64,000 bases of DNA from Synechococcus sp. Tobar12-5m-g (GTDB lineage: Bacteria; Cyanobacteriota; Cyanobacteriia; PCC-6307; Cyanobiaceae): positions 1 to 64,000 of the forward strand of contig NZ_JAGQBB010000015.1 in NCBI RefSeq assembly GCF_024345415.1, written 5' to 3'. Below, piece after piece: positions 26,607-35,162 of the stretch (positions are counted from its first letter, which is position 1; each line of letters starts with the position of its first letter). The notes below the pieces were generated by a model. It ran no database searches, was not told the origin of the DNA, and saw only the letters and a list, made by a program, of their open reading frames with translations. The position numbers were made by a program, and so were the translations under genes.

Positions 26607-27764
26607 ATGCGGCTGAACCGCCTGGAGCTGCATCACTTCCGCAACTATGCGCATCTGGCGCTCGACCTGGAGGCTCCGCGACTGCTGGTGATCGGCGCCA
26701 ACGGCGCAGGCAAGTCGAACCTGCTCGAAGCGGTCGAACTGCTGGGCAGCCTCCGCTCCCACCGCACCGCCAGCGACCAGGACCTGATCCTGCACGGCCA
26801 ACCGGTGGCCAGAATCGTCGCCCACTGCGGTGAGGGGTCCCAGCCCGGCCCCGGGGCAAGCCGCCCCGACGAGGACCGGCTGGAGCTGGAGCTGCGGCGG
26901 CGCGGCGGCCGACTGGCCCGCCGCAACGGCAAGGCGCTTGAGCGCCAGCACGATCTGATCGGACCGTTGCGAGTGGTGGGCTTCAGCGCCCTGGACCTGG
27001 ACCTGGTGCGCGGCGAACCGGCCCTGCGGCGCCAGTGGCTGGACCGGGTGGTGCTGCAGCTTGAGCCGGTCTACAGCGAGCTGCTGCGCCGCTATGGACG
27101 CCTGCTGCGCCAGCGCACCCACCTGCTCAAACGCGGCGGCGGCGGGGGCCACCAACCTGGCCTGCTGGATGCCTTCGACCAGCAGATGGCCCTGGTGGGC
27201 ACCCGGCTGCACCGGCGACGCCAGAGGGCCCTGGGGCGGCTGGCGCCCTTGGCCACCGGCTGGCAGCAGCGCCTCAGCGGCGGTCGGGAGGCTCTGGAGC
27301 TGGCCTACCAGGCCGGCAGCCGTCTAGAGGGCGCCGAGGAGGAGGCACCCTGGCGAGAAGCCCTGGCCGAACAACTGCGGCAGCAGCGGGATGAGGAGCT
27401 GCGCCTGGGCCATTGCCTGGTGGGCCCCCATCGCGACGAGATCGGCTTCCTGCTGGGCGGGCAACCGGCGCGGCGCTACGGCTCGGCCGGCCAGCAGCGC
27501 ACCCTGGTGCTGGCCCTCAAGCTCGCCGAACTGGAGCTGGTGCGGCAGCTCTGGGGCCAGCCGCCCCTGCTCCTGCTTGATGATGTGCTCGCGGAACTCG
27601 ATGCCCAGCGCCAACAGCTTCTGCTCGAGGCTATTGGGGAGGGCCATCAATGCCTGATCAGCGCCACCCATGTCGAAGCGTTCAGTGCCGGCTGGGCGGC
27701 GCGATCCCAGCGGGTGAGGGTGGTGGAGGGAGCGTTGATCCCCATCCCCGCAAGGGATGCCTAG
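26607..27764 (+). CDS. recF: DNA replication and repair protein RecF
   Basis: SMC-like ATPase that loads RecA at gaps with RecO and RecR. 385 residues from ATG 26607 ([17 protein letters not shown], the classic RecF start). Walker A is GANGAGKS at residues 30-37, the signature motif is [19 protein letters not shown], and Walker B is [11 protein letters not shown]. The product is somewhat enriched in Arg and Gln in the middle coiled part. It stands alone, 81 bases past the tRNA-Arg and away from dnaN, as is usual in cyanobacteria. Confidence 0.95.
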   Translation: MRLNRLELHHFRNYAHLALDLEAPRLLVIGANGAGKSNLLEAVELLGSLRSHRTASDQDLILHGQPVARIVAHCGEGSQPGPGASRPDEDRLELELRRRGGRLARRNGKALERQHDLIGPLRVVGFSALDLDLVRGEPALRRQWLDRVVLQLEPVYSELLRRYGRLLRQRTHLLKRGGGGGHQPGLLDAFDQQMALVGTRLHRRRQRALGRLAPLATGWQQRLSGGREALELAYQAGSRLEGAEEEAPWREALAEQLRQQRDEELRLGHCLVGPHRDEIGFLLGGQPARRYGSAGQQRTLVLALKLAELELVRQLWGQPPLLLLDDVLAELDAQRQQLLLEAIGEGHQCLISATHVEAFSAGWAARSQRVRVVEGALIPIPARDA

Positions 27765-27790
27765 GATGGGTTGCTGTTCGATCAACTTCG

Positions 27791-28273
27791 ATGACCCAGA
27801 CCCTGCCCTGCCTCCACCCCAACCCGGGATGGAGTGGAGCCCTCAGCCCCGCCGCTTCCAAGCCCCACACCCCCAGTGCCACCGAAATGGTGGGAAAACA
27901 CTGCATCCTCGAGCTCTACGACTGTGACTCCGCCAAGCTCGACGACGAAGCTTTTCTCAGGAGCGCCATCACCAACGCAGCAAAGCGTGCTGGCGCCACT
28001 CTCCTGAATCTCATCACCCATCGGTTCAAACCGCAGGGGGTGACAGGGCTGGCCCTTCTGGCTGAATCCCACATCTCGATCCACACCTGGCCCGAATCGG
28101 GCTACGCCGCCGTCGACGTGTTCACCTGCGGCGACCACACCATGCCGGAGCGGGCCTGTCAGGTGCTGAGCGAGGAACTCACGGCAGGCCACCACAAGCT
28201 CAAGAGCTTCCGGCGCGAAACGCCGCTGGCCACCACCAGCGAGATCCGCCTGCCGATCGTGCTGGCGGCCTGA
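27791..28273 (+). CDS. speD: S-adenosylmethionine decarboxylase proenzyme
   Basis: Pyruvoyl enzyme that makes decarboxylated SAM for spermidine synthesis. 160 residues. Autocleavage occurs at [13 protein letters not shown] between Glu92 and Ser93, and [13 protein letters not shown] follows. The first 32 residues precede the usual start [13 protein letters not shown]; this leader looks conserved in picocyanobacteria, so the ATG at 27791 is kept, with 27887 as the alternative. It is followed by a strong terminator. A membrane-linked aminopropyltransferase-like gene lies elsewhere in the window at 42071. Confidence 0.95.
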   Translation: MTQTLPCLHPNPGWSGALSPAASKPHTPSATEMVGKHCILELYDCDSAKLDDEAFLRSAITNAAKRAGATLLNLITHRFKPQGVTGLALLAESHISIHTWPESGYAAVDVFTCGDHTMPERACQVLSEELTAGHHKLKSFRRETPLATTSEIRLPIVLAA

Positions 28274-28301
28274 GCCACCCACCCCGTTAGGAGGAAGCCT
28301 C

Positions 28302-29198
28302 CTATCCGGCTCCCCAGCCCCGGCCCGACGATTCCTCCGTCGGGCTTTTTTGTGTGGCCTGGCGATTGAGCTTGCCACTCACCAACCCTTCGAGATCGAG
28401 GCTCACGGCGGTGAAGCCGAGCTGGCGGAACGCCGCCACCAGCTCCTGGCGGGGCAGGGACCAGAGCACCCTGTCCAAGTCCTCGGCGGGAACCTCGATC
28501 CGGGCTGTCTCCCCCTGGCTGCGCACCCGCAGCTCGCGGATTCCCCGCTGGCGCAACCAGGCTTCAGCGGCGGCCACCCGGGCCAGCCGCCCGGCGCTGA
28601 TCGGCTCCCCGTAGGGAAACCGCGAGGCCAGGCAGGGCTGGGCCGGCTTGTCCCACCAAGGGAACCCCAGGGCCCGGGAGATCTGGCGGACGGCGGCTTT
28701 GTCGATGCCCAGCTCCGCCAGGGGGGACGCCACACCGCGCTCGATCGCCGCCTGGATGCCGGGGCGGTGATCACCCAGATCATCCACGTTCACCCCATCG
28801 AGCACCCGGGCGCCGCCCGCCTCGGCGGCCACCACGGCGAGCAGGCCATGCAGCTCCCGCTTGCAGGCGTAGCAACGCTGGATGGGGTTGGCCGCATAGG
28901 CGGGATCGTCCAGTTCAGCTGTGGCGATCTCCCGGTGACGAATCCCCATCCAGGCGGCCTGAAGCCGGGCCTCCTGGAGCAGATGGGGCGCGAGGGCCGG
29001 GGAAACACCGGTTATCGCCAGGGCCGACTCCCCGAGCTGCTCGGCGGCGATCGCCGCCACCAGGGCACTGTCGACCCCACCGGAATACGCCACGAGGACC
29101 GAGCCTGGCCTGGCGATGTGCTGCCGCAGGCTGCGCAACTGGCCCTGGAGACGCTCCGGCAGGGCTTCCACCAGGGGATGTTGACCCGAAGACGGCAT
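28302..29198 (-). CDS. larE: ATP-dependent sacrificial sulfur transferase LarE
   Basis: PP-loop enzyme that donates cysteine sulfur to the nickel-pincer cofactor precursor. 298 residues. The PP-loop is YSGGVDSALVAA (residues 38-49). RCYACK near residue 110 and PCLASRFPYG near residue 190 provide three cysteines, the second being at the sulfur-donor position in the family. No larA, larB or larC is nearby, so the substrate may differ. The last 18 residues are read across the speD terminator, and the stop lies only 28 bases beyond the speD stop. Confidence 0.88.
   Translation of the reverse strand: MPSSGQHPLVEALPERLQGQLRSLRQHIARPGSVLVAYSGGVDSALVAAIAAEQLGESALAITGVSPALAPHLLQEARLQAAWMGIRHREIATAELDDPAYAANPIQRCYACKRELHGLLAVVAAEAGGARVLDGVNVDDLGDHRPGIQAAIERGVASPLAELGIDKAAVRQISRALGFPWWDKPAQPCLASRFPYGEPISAGRLARVAAAEAWLRQRGIRELRVRSQGETARIEVPAEDLDRVLWSLPRQELVAAFRQLGFTAVSLDLEGLVSGKLNRQATQKSPTEESSGRGWGAG
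28323..28351 (+). terminator. Intrinsic terminator after speD
   Basis: Stem GCCCGACG / CGTCGGGC (8 bp) with a seven-base loop and a run of six T. It lies 50 bases after the speD stop and inside the 3' coding end of the convergent larE gene. Confidence 0.92.
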
Positions 29199-29243
29199 GG
29201 CCCCAGGCTCGGCTCGTTAGGATCCAACCGTAGAAGGCTGGCG

Positions 29244-30395
29244 ATGACAGCGACTTCAAGCGGAACCGGCCGCGGCATCGGCATCCGCACCGCCGCCGGC
29301 AGCAGTGAGCGCATCCACGGCCAGCTGCACGTCTACGACGGCGAAGGAAAGGGCAAGAGCCAGGCGGCCCTGGGGGTGGTGCTGCGAACGATCGGGCTGG
29401 GCATCTGTGAACGCAAGCGCACCCGGGTGTTGTTGCTGCGTTTCCTGAAGGGGCCCGGCCGCTCTTACGACGAGGACGCGGCGATCGAAGCCCTGCAGCA
29501 GGGCTTCCCCCACCTGATCGATCAGGTGCGCACTGGCCGCGGTGACTACTTCACCGCCGAGGAAGCCAGTCGTTTCGACCGTCAGGAAGCGCAGCGGGGC
29601 TGGGACATCGCAAAGGGGGCCATCGCCAGCGCCCTCTACTCCGTAGTGGTTCTCGACGAGCTCAATCCCGTGCTGGATCTTGGCCTGCTCGACACCGCGG
29701 ACGTGGTGCGAACCCTGGCCGCCAAACCGGAGGGCATGGAGGTGATCGTGACCGGCCGCGGCGCCCCGCAGCCCCTGGTGCAGCTGGCCGATCTCCACTC
29801 GGAGATGCGGGCCCACCACCACCCCCAGGCCGGGGCCGCAGGTCTGGCCGGCATCGAGATCTACACCGGTGATGGCAAGGGCAAATCCACCAGCGCCCTG
29901 GGCAAGGCGCTGCAGGCGATCGGCCGGGGCATCAGCCAGGACAAGAGCCACCGCGTGCTGATTCTGCAGTGGCTCAAGGGCGGCAGCGGCTACACCGAAG
30001 ACGCGGCGATCGCCGCCCTGCGCGAAAGCTTCCCCCATCTGGTCGATCACCTGCGCTCCGGGCGCGACGCGATCGTCTGGCGGGGCCAGCAACTGCCGAT
30101 CGATTACGTGGAAGCGGAGCGCGCCTGGGAGATCGCCCGCGCCGCCATCGCCAGCGGGCTCTACAAGACGGTGATCCTCGATGAACTCAATCCCACCGTG
30201 GACCTGGAGCTGCTGCCGGTGGAGCCGATCGTGCAGACCCTGCTGCGCAAGCCCGCCGAAACGGAGGTGATCATCACGGGCCGCTGCAAGAACCCCCCCG
30301 CCTACTTCGATCTGGCCAGCGTGCACTCCGAAATGGTCTGCCACAAGCACTACGCCGAGCGGGGGGTCGACCTCAAGCGCGGCGTCGACTACTGA
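29244..30395 (+). CDS. cobO: Tandem-domain corrinoid adenosyltransferase (CobO type)
   Basis: ATP:co(I)rrinoid adenosyltransferase of the CobO/BtuR class, which makes adenosylcobamides. The 383-residue protein holds two full copies. Domain 1 has the P-loop DGEGKGKSQAALG (residues 32-44) and ALYSVVVLDELNPVLDLGLL. Domain 2 has GDGKGKSTSALGKAL from residue 209 and GLYKTVILDELNPTVDLELL. Each copy ends with the expected GR and HSEM(V/R) elements. A single CobO is about 190 residues, so this is a duplication and fusion. Both copies keep the P-loop. The start at 29244 follows an in-frame extension without homology. Confidence 0.9.
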   Translation: MTATSSGTGRGIGIRTAAGSSERIHGQLHVYDGEGKGKSQAALGVVLRTIGLGICERKRTRVLLLRFLKGPGRSYDEDAAIEALQQGFPHLIDQVRTGRGDYFTAEEASRFDRQEAQRGWDIAKGAIASALYSVVVLDELNPVLDLGLLDTADVVRTLAAKPEGMEVIVTGRGAPQPLVQLADLHSEMRAHHHPQAGAAGLAGIEIYTGDGKGKSTSALGKALQAIGRGISQDKSHRVLILQWLKGGSGYTEDAAIAALRESFPHLVDHLRSGRDAIVWRGQQLPIDYVEAERAWEIARAAIASGLYKTVILDELNPTVDLELLPVEPIVQTLLRKPAETEVIITGRCKNPPAYFDLASVHSEMVCHKHYAERGVDLKRGVDY

Positions 30396-30420
30396 TCCAG
30401 CTCACTGCGACTGAACGGGC

Positions 30421-31593
30421 TCAATAGAGCGGCACGGCGGGATCCACCTCCCGGCTCCAGGCGTTGATGCCGCCGTCCACATTGACGCCCTCGATGCCAT
30501 GGCGCTGAAGGGCGAGCAGGGCCTTGGCGGAGCGCCCGCCCATCTTGCAGTGAACGTAGAGGTGCTTGCCGGCGGCCAGACGCCGCACCTCCTCCACCGC
30601 CTCGCCGCTCTCGATCCGATCGAGGGGGATCAGCACTGCGCCGGGAATCACGGCAATGTCGGCCTCGGGCGGGTTGCGCACGTCGAGCAGCAGCAGGTCG
30701 GCCGGTTGGCGATCCAGCATCGCCTGGAGATCCGTGACCGAGATGCTCTCCATCGCTCCAGCCTCCTCCGTTCCCGGCGCCGAGCCGCCGACACCGCAGA
30801 ACTCCTGATAATCGATCAGTCTGTCGATCACCGGCCGCTCCAGGCTGGGGCGCAGCTTCAGCTCCCGGAAGGCCATCTTGAGGGCATCGAAGAGCAGCAA
30901 CCGGCCGCTCAGGCTGGTGCCGATGCCGGTGATGATCTTGACGGTCTCAGTGGCCTGAATCATGCCGATGATGCCGGGCAGCACCCCCACCACGCCGCCC
31001 TCGGCGCAGGAAGGCACCATGCCCGGCGGCGGCGGCTCAGGGAACAGGTCGCGGTAGTTGGGGCTCTCGGCGTCGAGGTTGAACACCGTGGCCTGGCCCT
31101 CGAAGCGGAAGATCGAGCCATACACGTTCGGCTTGCCCAGCAGCACGCAGGCGTCGTTGACCAGGTATCGGGTGGGGAAGTTGTCGGTGCCGTCGCAGAC
31201 GAGGTCGTAGGGCTCGATGATCGCCATCGCGTTCTCCGCGGTGAGCGCCGTTTCGTAGAGATCCACCTGGCAATGGGGGTTGATCTCGTGGATGCGGTGT
31301 TTCGCCGATTCGATCTTGGGCTTGCCCACCCAGCTGGTGCCGTGGATCACCTGGCGCTGCAGATTGCTGTGGTCCACCACGTCGAAATCGACGATGCCGA
31401 GCCGACCCACGCCGGCGGCGGCCAGATAGAGCAGCAGGGGCGAACCGAGTCCGCCGGTGCCGACGCACAGCACCGAGGCCGCCTTGAGCCGCTTCTGACC
31501 CTCCATGCCGATCTCCGGCAGGATCAGGTGGCGGGAGAAGCGCACCACCTCATCGGGGCTGAGCTGGACGGCGCTGGTGTCGGGAGGAAGCAT
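30421..31593 (-). CDS. moeB: MoeB/ThiF-type adenylyltransferase with C-terminal rhodanese domain
   Basis: E1-like enzyme that adenylates the C-terminal Gly of a small ubiquitin-like sulfur carrier (MoaD or ThiS). Residues 10-260 hold the Rossmann nucleotide site GTGGLGSPLLLYLAAAGVG, DNFPTRYLVND and PSCAEGGVVGV. Residues about 285-390 form a rhodanese domain with active-site Cys in HCKMGGRSAKALL, giving the sulfur source. The domain order is that of MOCS3/Uba4. 390 residues from ATG 31593. A JAMM-protease gene lies 47 bases upstream on the same strand. Confidence 0.92.
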   Translation of the reverse strand: MLPPDTSAVQLSPDEVVRFSRHLILPEIGMEGQKRLKAASVLCVGTGGLGSPLLLYLAAAGVGRLGIVDFDVVDHSNLQRQVIHGTSWVGKPKIESAKHRIHEINPHCQVDLYETALTAENAMAIIEPYDLVCDGTDNFPTRYLVNDACVLLGKPNVYGSIFRFEGQATVFNLDAESPNYRDLFPEPPPPGMVPSCAEGGVVGVLPGIIGMIQATETVKIITGIGTSLSGRLLLFDALKMAFRELKLRPSLERPVIDRLIDYQEFCGVGGSAPGTEEAGAMESISVTDLQAMLDRQPADLLLLDVRNPPEADIAVIPGAVLIPLDRIESGEAVEEVRRLAAGKHLYVHCKMGGRSAKALLALQRHGIEGVNVDGGINAWSREVDPAVPLY

Positions 31594-31640
31594 GGGCAGA
31601 AGGCCTTGGCCATGGGCAGCCGCCTGGCGCGGCCATCGCC

Positions 31641-32150
31641 CTAGTGTCCCAAATCCCCGATCCGCATGGCCAGCGGCCGCATGAGCGCCAGCGCAGGCTC
31701 CGGAACTCCCGCAGGGGCAAGCCACCAGGCCCGGATGGGCGTTGCCACCGAGGCAGGCCCCAGCTCGGCTGTGGCCCCGGCGATCAGCATCAAGGTGGGC
31801 GGGAAGGCCAGGCTCCGGTCCAGCTCCGACGGCACCGCCACGCCGCCCGGATGGGAATGGGCCGTGCCGATCAGCTGCCAGCCATGCAGACGCCCCCACT
31901 TCTGGGCCAGCAGCTGCTCGCGGGGATCAACGGCGAAGCGCCGGGGGCGCTCGGCCGGGGGATCCCACACGTTCAGGCAGGGCCAGATCGCCTCGATCCG
32001 CAGACCGACCTCCCGGCAAGGCTGGGGACCGGACCAGGGTCCCAGCAGGAGGGCGCAGCTTTCACGGGGGGTCTCCGCGACCAGAATGGCCTCGAGCAGG
32101 GTCAGCTGATCCCGACCAATGCGCAGCAGCTCTGGCCAGGGTTGTCCCAT
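31641..32150 (-). CDS. JAMM/Mov34 (MPN+) metalloprotease-like protein
   Basis: 169 residues with an intact zinc JAMM site: Glu30 in TPRESCALLLG, then HSHPGGVAVPSELD with His98, His100, Ser108 and Asp111. This family removes ubiquitin-like or sulfur-carrier tails, as in the Mec+ proteins of sulfur metabolism. The gene is transcribed towards the MoeB-rhodanese gene with a 47-base gap, which makes functional coupling likely. No ubiquitin-like carrier is encoded next to it. Active-site residues suggest a working enzyme; the substrate is inferred only. Confidence 0.87.
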   Translation of the reverse strand: MGQPWPELLRIGRDQLTLLEAILVAETPRESCALLLGPWSGPQPCREVGLRIEAIWPCLNVWDPPAERPRRFAVDPREQLLAQKWGRLHGWQLIGTAHSHPGGVAVPSELDRSLAFPPTLMLIAGATAELGPASVATPIRAWWLAPAGVPEPALALMRPLAMRIGDLGH

Positions 32151-32197
32151 GCCGATACGTTATGGGGTTGAATCCCTGATCCTTTGCCTCTCCGTTG

Positions 32198-32599
32198 ATG
32201 AGCGACGCCAGCACCGAGCAGCAGGATCAGACCGTGCCAGCAGAGCCGACCATGACCGGAGCATCTCCAGAGCCAGCGGCCACCGATTCCGGTGTGAACT
32301 TCACCGAGCGCTACAGCGAAATTCTCGGCAAGATCAACCAGAGCCTGGATCAGGTGGACTGGAGCCAGGCCAGCCGGATCGGCAAGGGGGCCGGTGTGGT
32401 CCTGGCTGTGATCGTGGCCCAGATCCTGATCAAGGGGGTGCTTGACACGATCAACCTGCTGCCGGTGATCCCCGGGCTGCTGGAGTTGCTGGGACTGGTG
32501 GTGGTGGGCCAGTGGAGCTGGCACAACCTCACCACCAGCGAGAAGCGCTCCGCCGTGGTCAGCAAGCTCCAGGGCCTGCGCGAGGAGTACCTGGGCTGA
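32198..32599 (+). CDS. CAAD/CURT1-family thylakoid membrane protein
   Basis: 133 residues. An acidic Gln/Glu/Thr-rich N-terminal stretch is followed by two membrane spans (GVVLAVIVAQILIKGVLD and LLELLGLVVVGQWSWHNL) with an amphipathic helix in front (FTERYSEILGKINQ), and a charged C-terminal helix (KRSAVVSKLQGLREEYL). This is the CAAD (cyanobacterial aminoacyl-tRNA synthetase appended domain) fold, related to CURT1 curvature proteins. The ATG at 32198 follows an overlapping TTG three bases earlier. It diverges from the JAMM gene with 47 bases between. Confidence 0.83.
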   Translation: MSDASTEQQDQTVPAEPTMTGASPEPAATDSGVNFTERYSEILGKINQSLDQVDWSQASRIGKGAGVVLAVIVAQILIKGVLDTINLLPVIPGLLELLGLVVVGQWSWHNLTTSEKRSAVVSKLQGLREEYLG

Positions 32600-32627
32600 G
32601 TCTGCTGATGTCTGAGTGCCCCGGCGT

Positions 32628-33542
32628 TCAAGCCGCTGCTGCGGGCACCACAGCCAGAAGCTCTCGAGCGCAGCGTTCCACTTGGTCACCATAGCCGCCT
32701 CCAAACAGGTTGGCATGGTTCAGGAGGTGATACAGGTTGTACAAAGTCGCCCGCTCCTCGTGCCCTGCCGGCAGCGGCCATTCGTCCCCGTAGCCGAGGA
32801 AGAAGGGTTCCGGGAAGCCACCGAACAGCCGCGCCATCGCCAGATCCACCTCCCGATCGCCCCAGTGCACTGCGGGATCGAACAGGGCCGCCCGATCCCC
32901 CGCCAGCAAGGAGGCATTGCCGCTCCACAGATCGCCGTGCACCAGGCTGGGCCTGGCCCCATGGCGATCGAGCCAGCCAGGTACCCGCATCAGGAGCTGG
33001 CCGATCGGCGCCGCCAGCCGGGCCGCGAGGTTGCTGTTTCGCTCCTGCAGCCGCTGGAGTTGGGGCCCGAGGCGGCGCTCGGCGAAAAAGCGTCCCCACT
33101 CCGAGTCCCATCCGTTGACCTGAACGCCAGCCCCGATGAAGTTGTCGTGGTTCCAGCCGAACTGGGCCTGACCTTGGTCAAGGCTGCGGCGATGCAGCCG
33201 GGCAAGGGCCGCCCCCAGGCGCCGCCAACGATCCTGTGGGCCGCCCGGGGCGAGCTCCAGCCACTCCATCACCAGCAGGGCCCGCCCCTGCTCCAGGCCA
33301 CAGAACAGCGGCGCCGGAACCACCAGCTCGCCATCCGCCAGCGGCGCCAGCGCCCGGAGGCCTTCGGCTTCGGCGGCCAGCACCGGCAGGGCGGCGGCGC
33401 TGTTGGTCTTGGCGAACAGGCGCCGGCCATCGTCCAGCTCCAGGGCCCAGGCGCTGTGAATGCAGCCGCCCGCCACGGCGCGGCAGTTGCTCAAGGAGGT
33501 GGCCAGCTCCCGTTGGACCCAAGGGGCCAGTGGTTCAGCCAT
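32628..33542 (-). CDS. Fructosamine kinase family protein
   Basis: 304 residues of the FN3K/HopA kinase fold, which phosphorylates protein-bound ketoamines for deglycation. GGCIHSAWAL near the N terminus and FAKTN provide the nucleotide-binding region. The catalytic loop is SLVHGDLWSGNASL (Asp and Asn), followed by FDPAVHWGDREVDLAM, the metal-binding DPA segment. Length and motif order are normal. It ends 29 bases from the convergent CAAD gene. Confidence 0.88.
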   Translation of the reverse strand: MAEPLAPWVQRELATSLSNCRAVAGGCIHSAWALELDDGRRLFAKTNSAAALPVLAAEAEGLRALAPLADGELVVPAPLFCGLEQGRALLVMEWLELAPGGPQDRWRRLGAALARLHRRSLDQGQAQFGWNHDNFIGAGVQVNGWDSEWGRFFAERRLGPQLQRLQERNSNLAARLAAPIGQLLMRVPGWLDRHGARPSLVHGDLWSGNASLLAGDRAALFDPAVHWGDREVDLAMARLFGGFPEPFFLGYGDEWPLPAGHEERATLYNLYHLLNHANLFGGGYGDQVERCARELLAVVPAAAA

Positions 33543-33638
33543 CGAAGACCCCGCCTGGCTGCCAGCATGCCGGCTCCTTGCCGCTGAGGTCGCCTGGCCC
33601 CAAGCCGATTACCCCTTGAGGCCCATTGCGATGGGGCA

Positions 33639-35117
33639 GTGATCGGCGCCGGCATCGCCGGGCTCACGGCCGCCGCCCTGTTGGCCCGCGCCGGGCTGAA
33701 GGTGGAGCTGCTGGAGGCCCACCACCAGAGCGGCGGCTGCGCCGGCACCTTCCGGCGCGGCCCCTACACCTTTGATGTGGGCGCCACCCAGGTGGCGGGC
33801 CTGGAGCCGGGCGGCATCCACGACCGCCTCCTCCGCCAGCTGGGCGTGGAGCCACCGGCCGCCACGCCGCTCGATCCCGGCTGCGTGGTGGACCTGGCCG
33901 ACGGCAGTGCGCCGATCCCCCTCTGGCGCGACCCAAGCCAATGGCAAGCGGAGCGGCAGCGGCAGTTCCCGGGCTCGGAGCGGTTCTGGAGCCTGTGCGG
34001 GGCGATTCACCAGGCCAACTGGGGCTTTGCCGGCCGTGATCCGGTGCTGCCGCCCCGCAACCTCTGGGACCTAGGCCAGCTGATCCAGGCGTTGCGCCCC
34101 GCCAACCTGGCCAGCGGGATGCTGGTGAAAGCCAGCATTGCCGATCTGCTGGGGCTGAGCGGCTGCGGCACCGACCCGCGGCTGCGCCGCTTCCTCGATC
34201 TGCAGTTGCGGCTCTATTCCCAGGAACCGGCCAAGCGCACCGCCGCCCTCTACGGCGCCAGCGTGCTGGCAATGGCCCAGGAGCCCCTGGGGCTGTGGCA
34301 CCTGGAAGGCTCGATGCAAACCCTGAGCACCGCCCTGGAGCAGGGGCTCAAGTTGGCGGGCGGCACCCTGCGGCTGCGCCACCGGGTGGAGCGGCTGCGG
34401 CCCACGCCCGGAGGCGGCTGGGAGCTGGGGGGCAAGGGCCCCGGCGGCCAACCCTTCCGCCTGGACTGCGCAGAGCTGGTGTGCACCCTGCCGCCCCAGG
34501 CGCTGCCGGCGTTGCTGGGGGATGCCCTGCCGGCCGGGTACCGCCGCCGGCTGGAGGGCTTCGAGGATCCCAGTGGTGCCCTGGTGCTCTACGCGGCGGT
34601 GGCCCGCGATGCCCTGCCAAAGGGTTGCCCCGCCCACCTCCAGCTCGACTGGGGCGATCCGGGCTCCCTGTTCGTGTCGGTGAGCCGGGAGGGGGATGGC
34701 CGGGCGCCGGCGGGGGAGGCCACCGTGATCGCCAGTGTGTTCACCCCTGCGCGGCCCTGGTTCGAGGGCGACGCGCCCGCCTATCAGGCGGCCAAGCAGG
34801 CGGCACTGACGGGGATCCAGTCGGGGCTCCACAATCTGCTCGGACTGGAGCCGCTGCACTACCACCACGCCGAACTCGCCACACCACGGGGCTTCGCCCA
34901 CTGGACCGCGAGACCGTTCGGTTTCGTGGGCGGCCTGGGCCAGAGCCCCTCCCGCTTCGGGCCGTTTGGCCTGGCCAGCCGCACGCCGCTGCCGGGTTTC
35001 TGGCTGTGCGGCGATTCCATTTACCCCGGCGAAGGGACTGCCGGGGTAAGCCTTTCGGCGTTGATGGTGAGCCGACAACTGCTGGCGGGGCGGGGGATGG
35101 GGCTGGGGGTGGCCTGA
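33639..35117 (+). CDS. crtD: Carotenoid C-3',4' desaturase-like FAD oxidoreductase (CrtD)
   Basis: Phytoene-desaturase-like flavoprotein, probably the CrtD step of myxol-type carotenoid synthesis. The Rossmann motif is at the very start: IGAGIAGLTAAALLARAG, then LLEAHHQSGGCAGTF. CrtD-like stretches follow: FDVGATQVAGLEPGGIH, PLWRDPSQWQAERQRQFPG and GLWHLEGSMQTLS. The C-terminal FAD motif is LPGFWLCGDSIYPGEG. The first standard start, GTG 33639, cuts into beta strand 1. Homology suggests the true start is upstream; a CTG at 33594 with a TGAGGT box before it would give 507 residues. Related desaturase or isomerase paralogues are the alternative names. Confidence 0.75.
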   Translation: MIGAGIAGLTAAALLARAGLKVELLEAHHQSGGCAGTFRRGPYTFDVGATQVAGLEPGGIHDRLLRQLGVEPPAATPLDPGCVVDLADGSAPIPLWRDPSQWQAERQRQFPGSERFWSLCGAIHQANWGFAGRDPVLPPRNLWDLGQLIQALRPANLASGMLVKASIADLLGLSGCGTDPRLRRFLDLQLRLYSQEPAKRTAALYGASVLAMAQEPLGLWHLEGSMQTLSTALEQGLKLAGGTLRLRHRVERLRPTPGGGWELGGKGPGGQPFRLDCAELVCTLPPQALPALLGDALPAGYRRRLEGFEDPSGALVLYAAVARDALPKGCPAHLQLDWGDPGSLFVSVSREGDGRAPAGEATVIASVFTPARPWFEGDAPAYQAAKQAALTGIQSGLHNLLGLEPLHYHHAELATPRGFAHWTARPFGFVGGLGQSPSRFGPFGLASRTPLPGFWLCGDSIYPGEGTAGVSLSALMVSRQLLAGRGMGLGVA

Positions 35118-35162
35118 GCAGAGCGGAAGCCCAGCGGGACGAAAGGGCCCTGAACAGACGCC

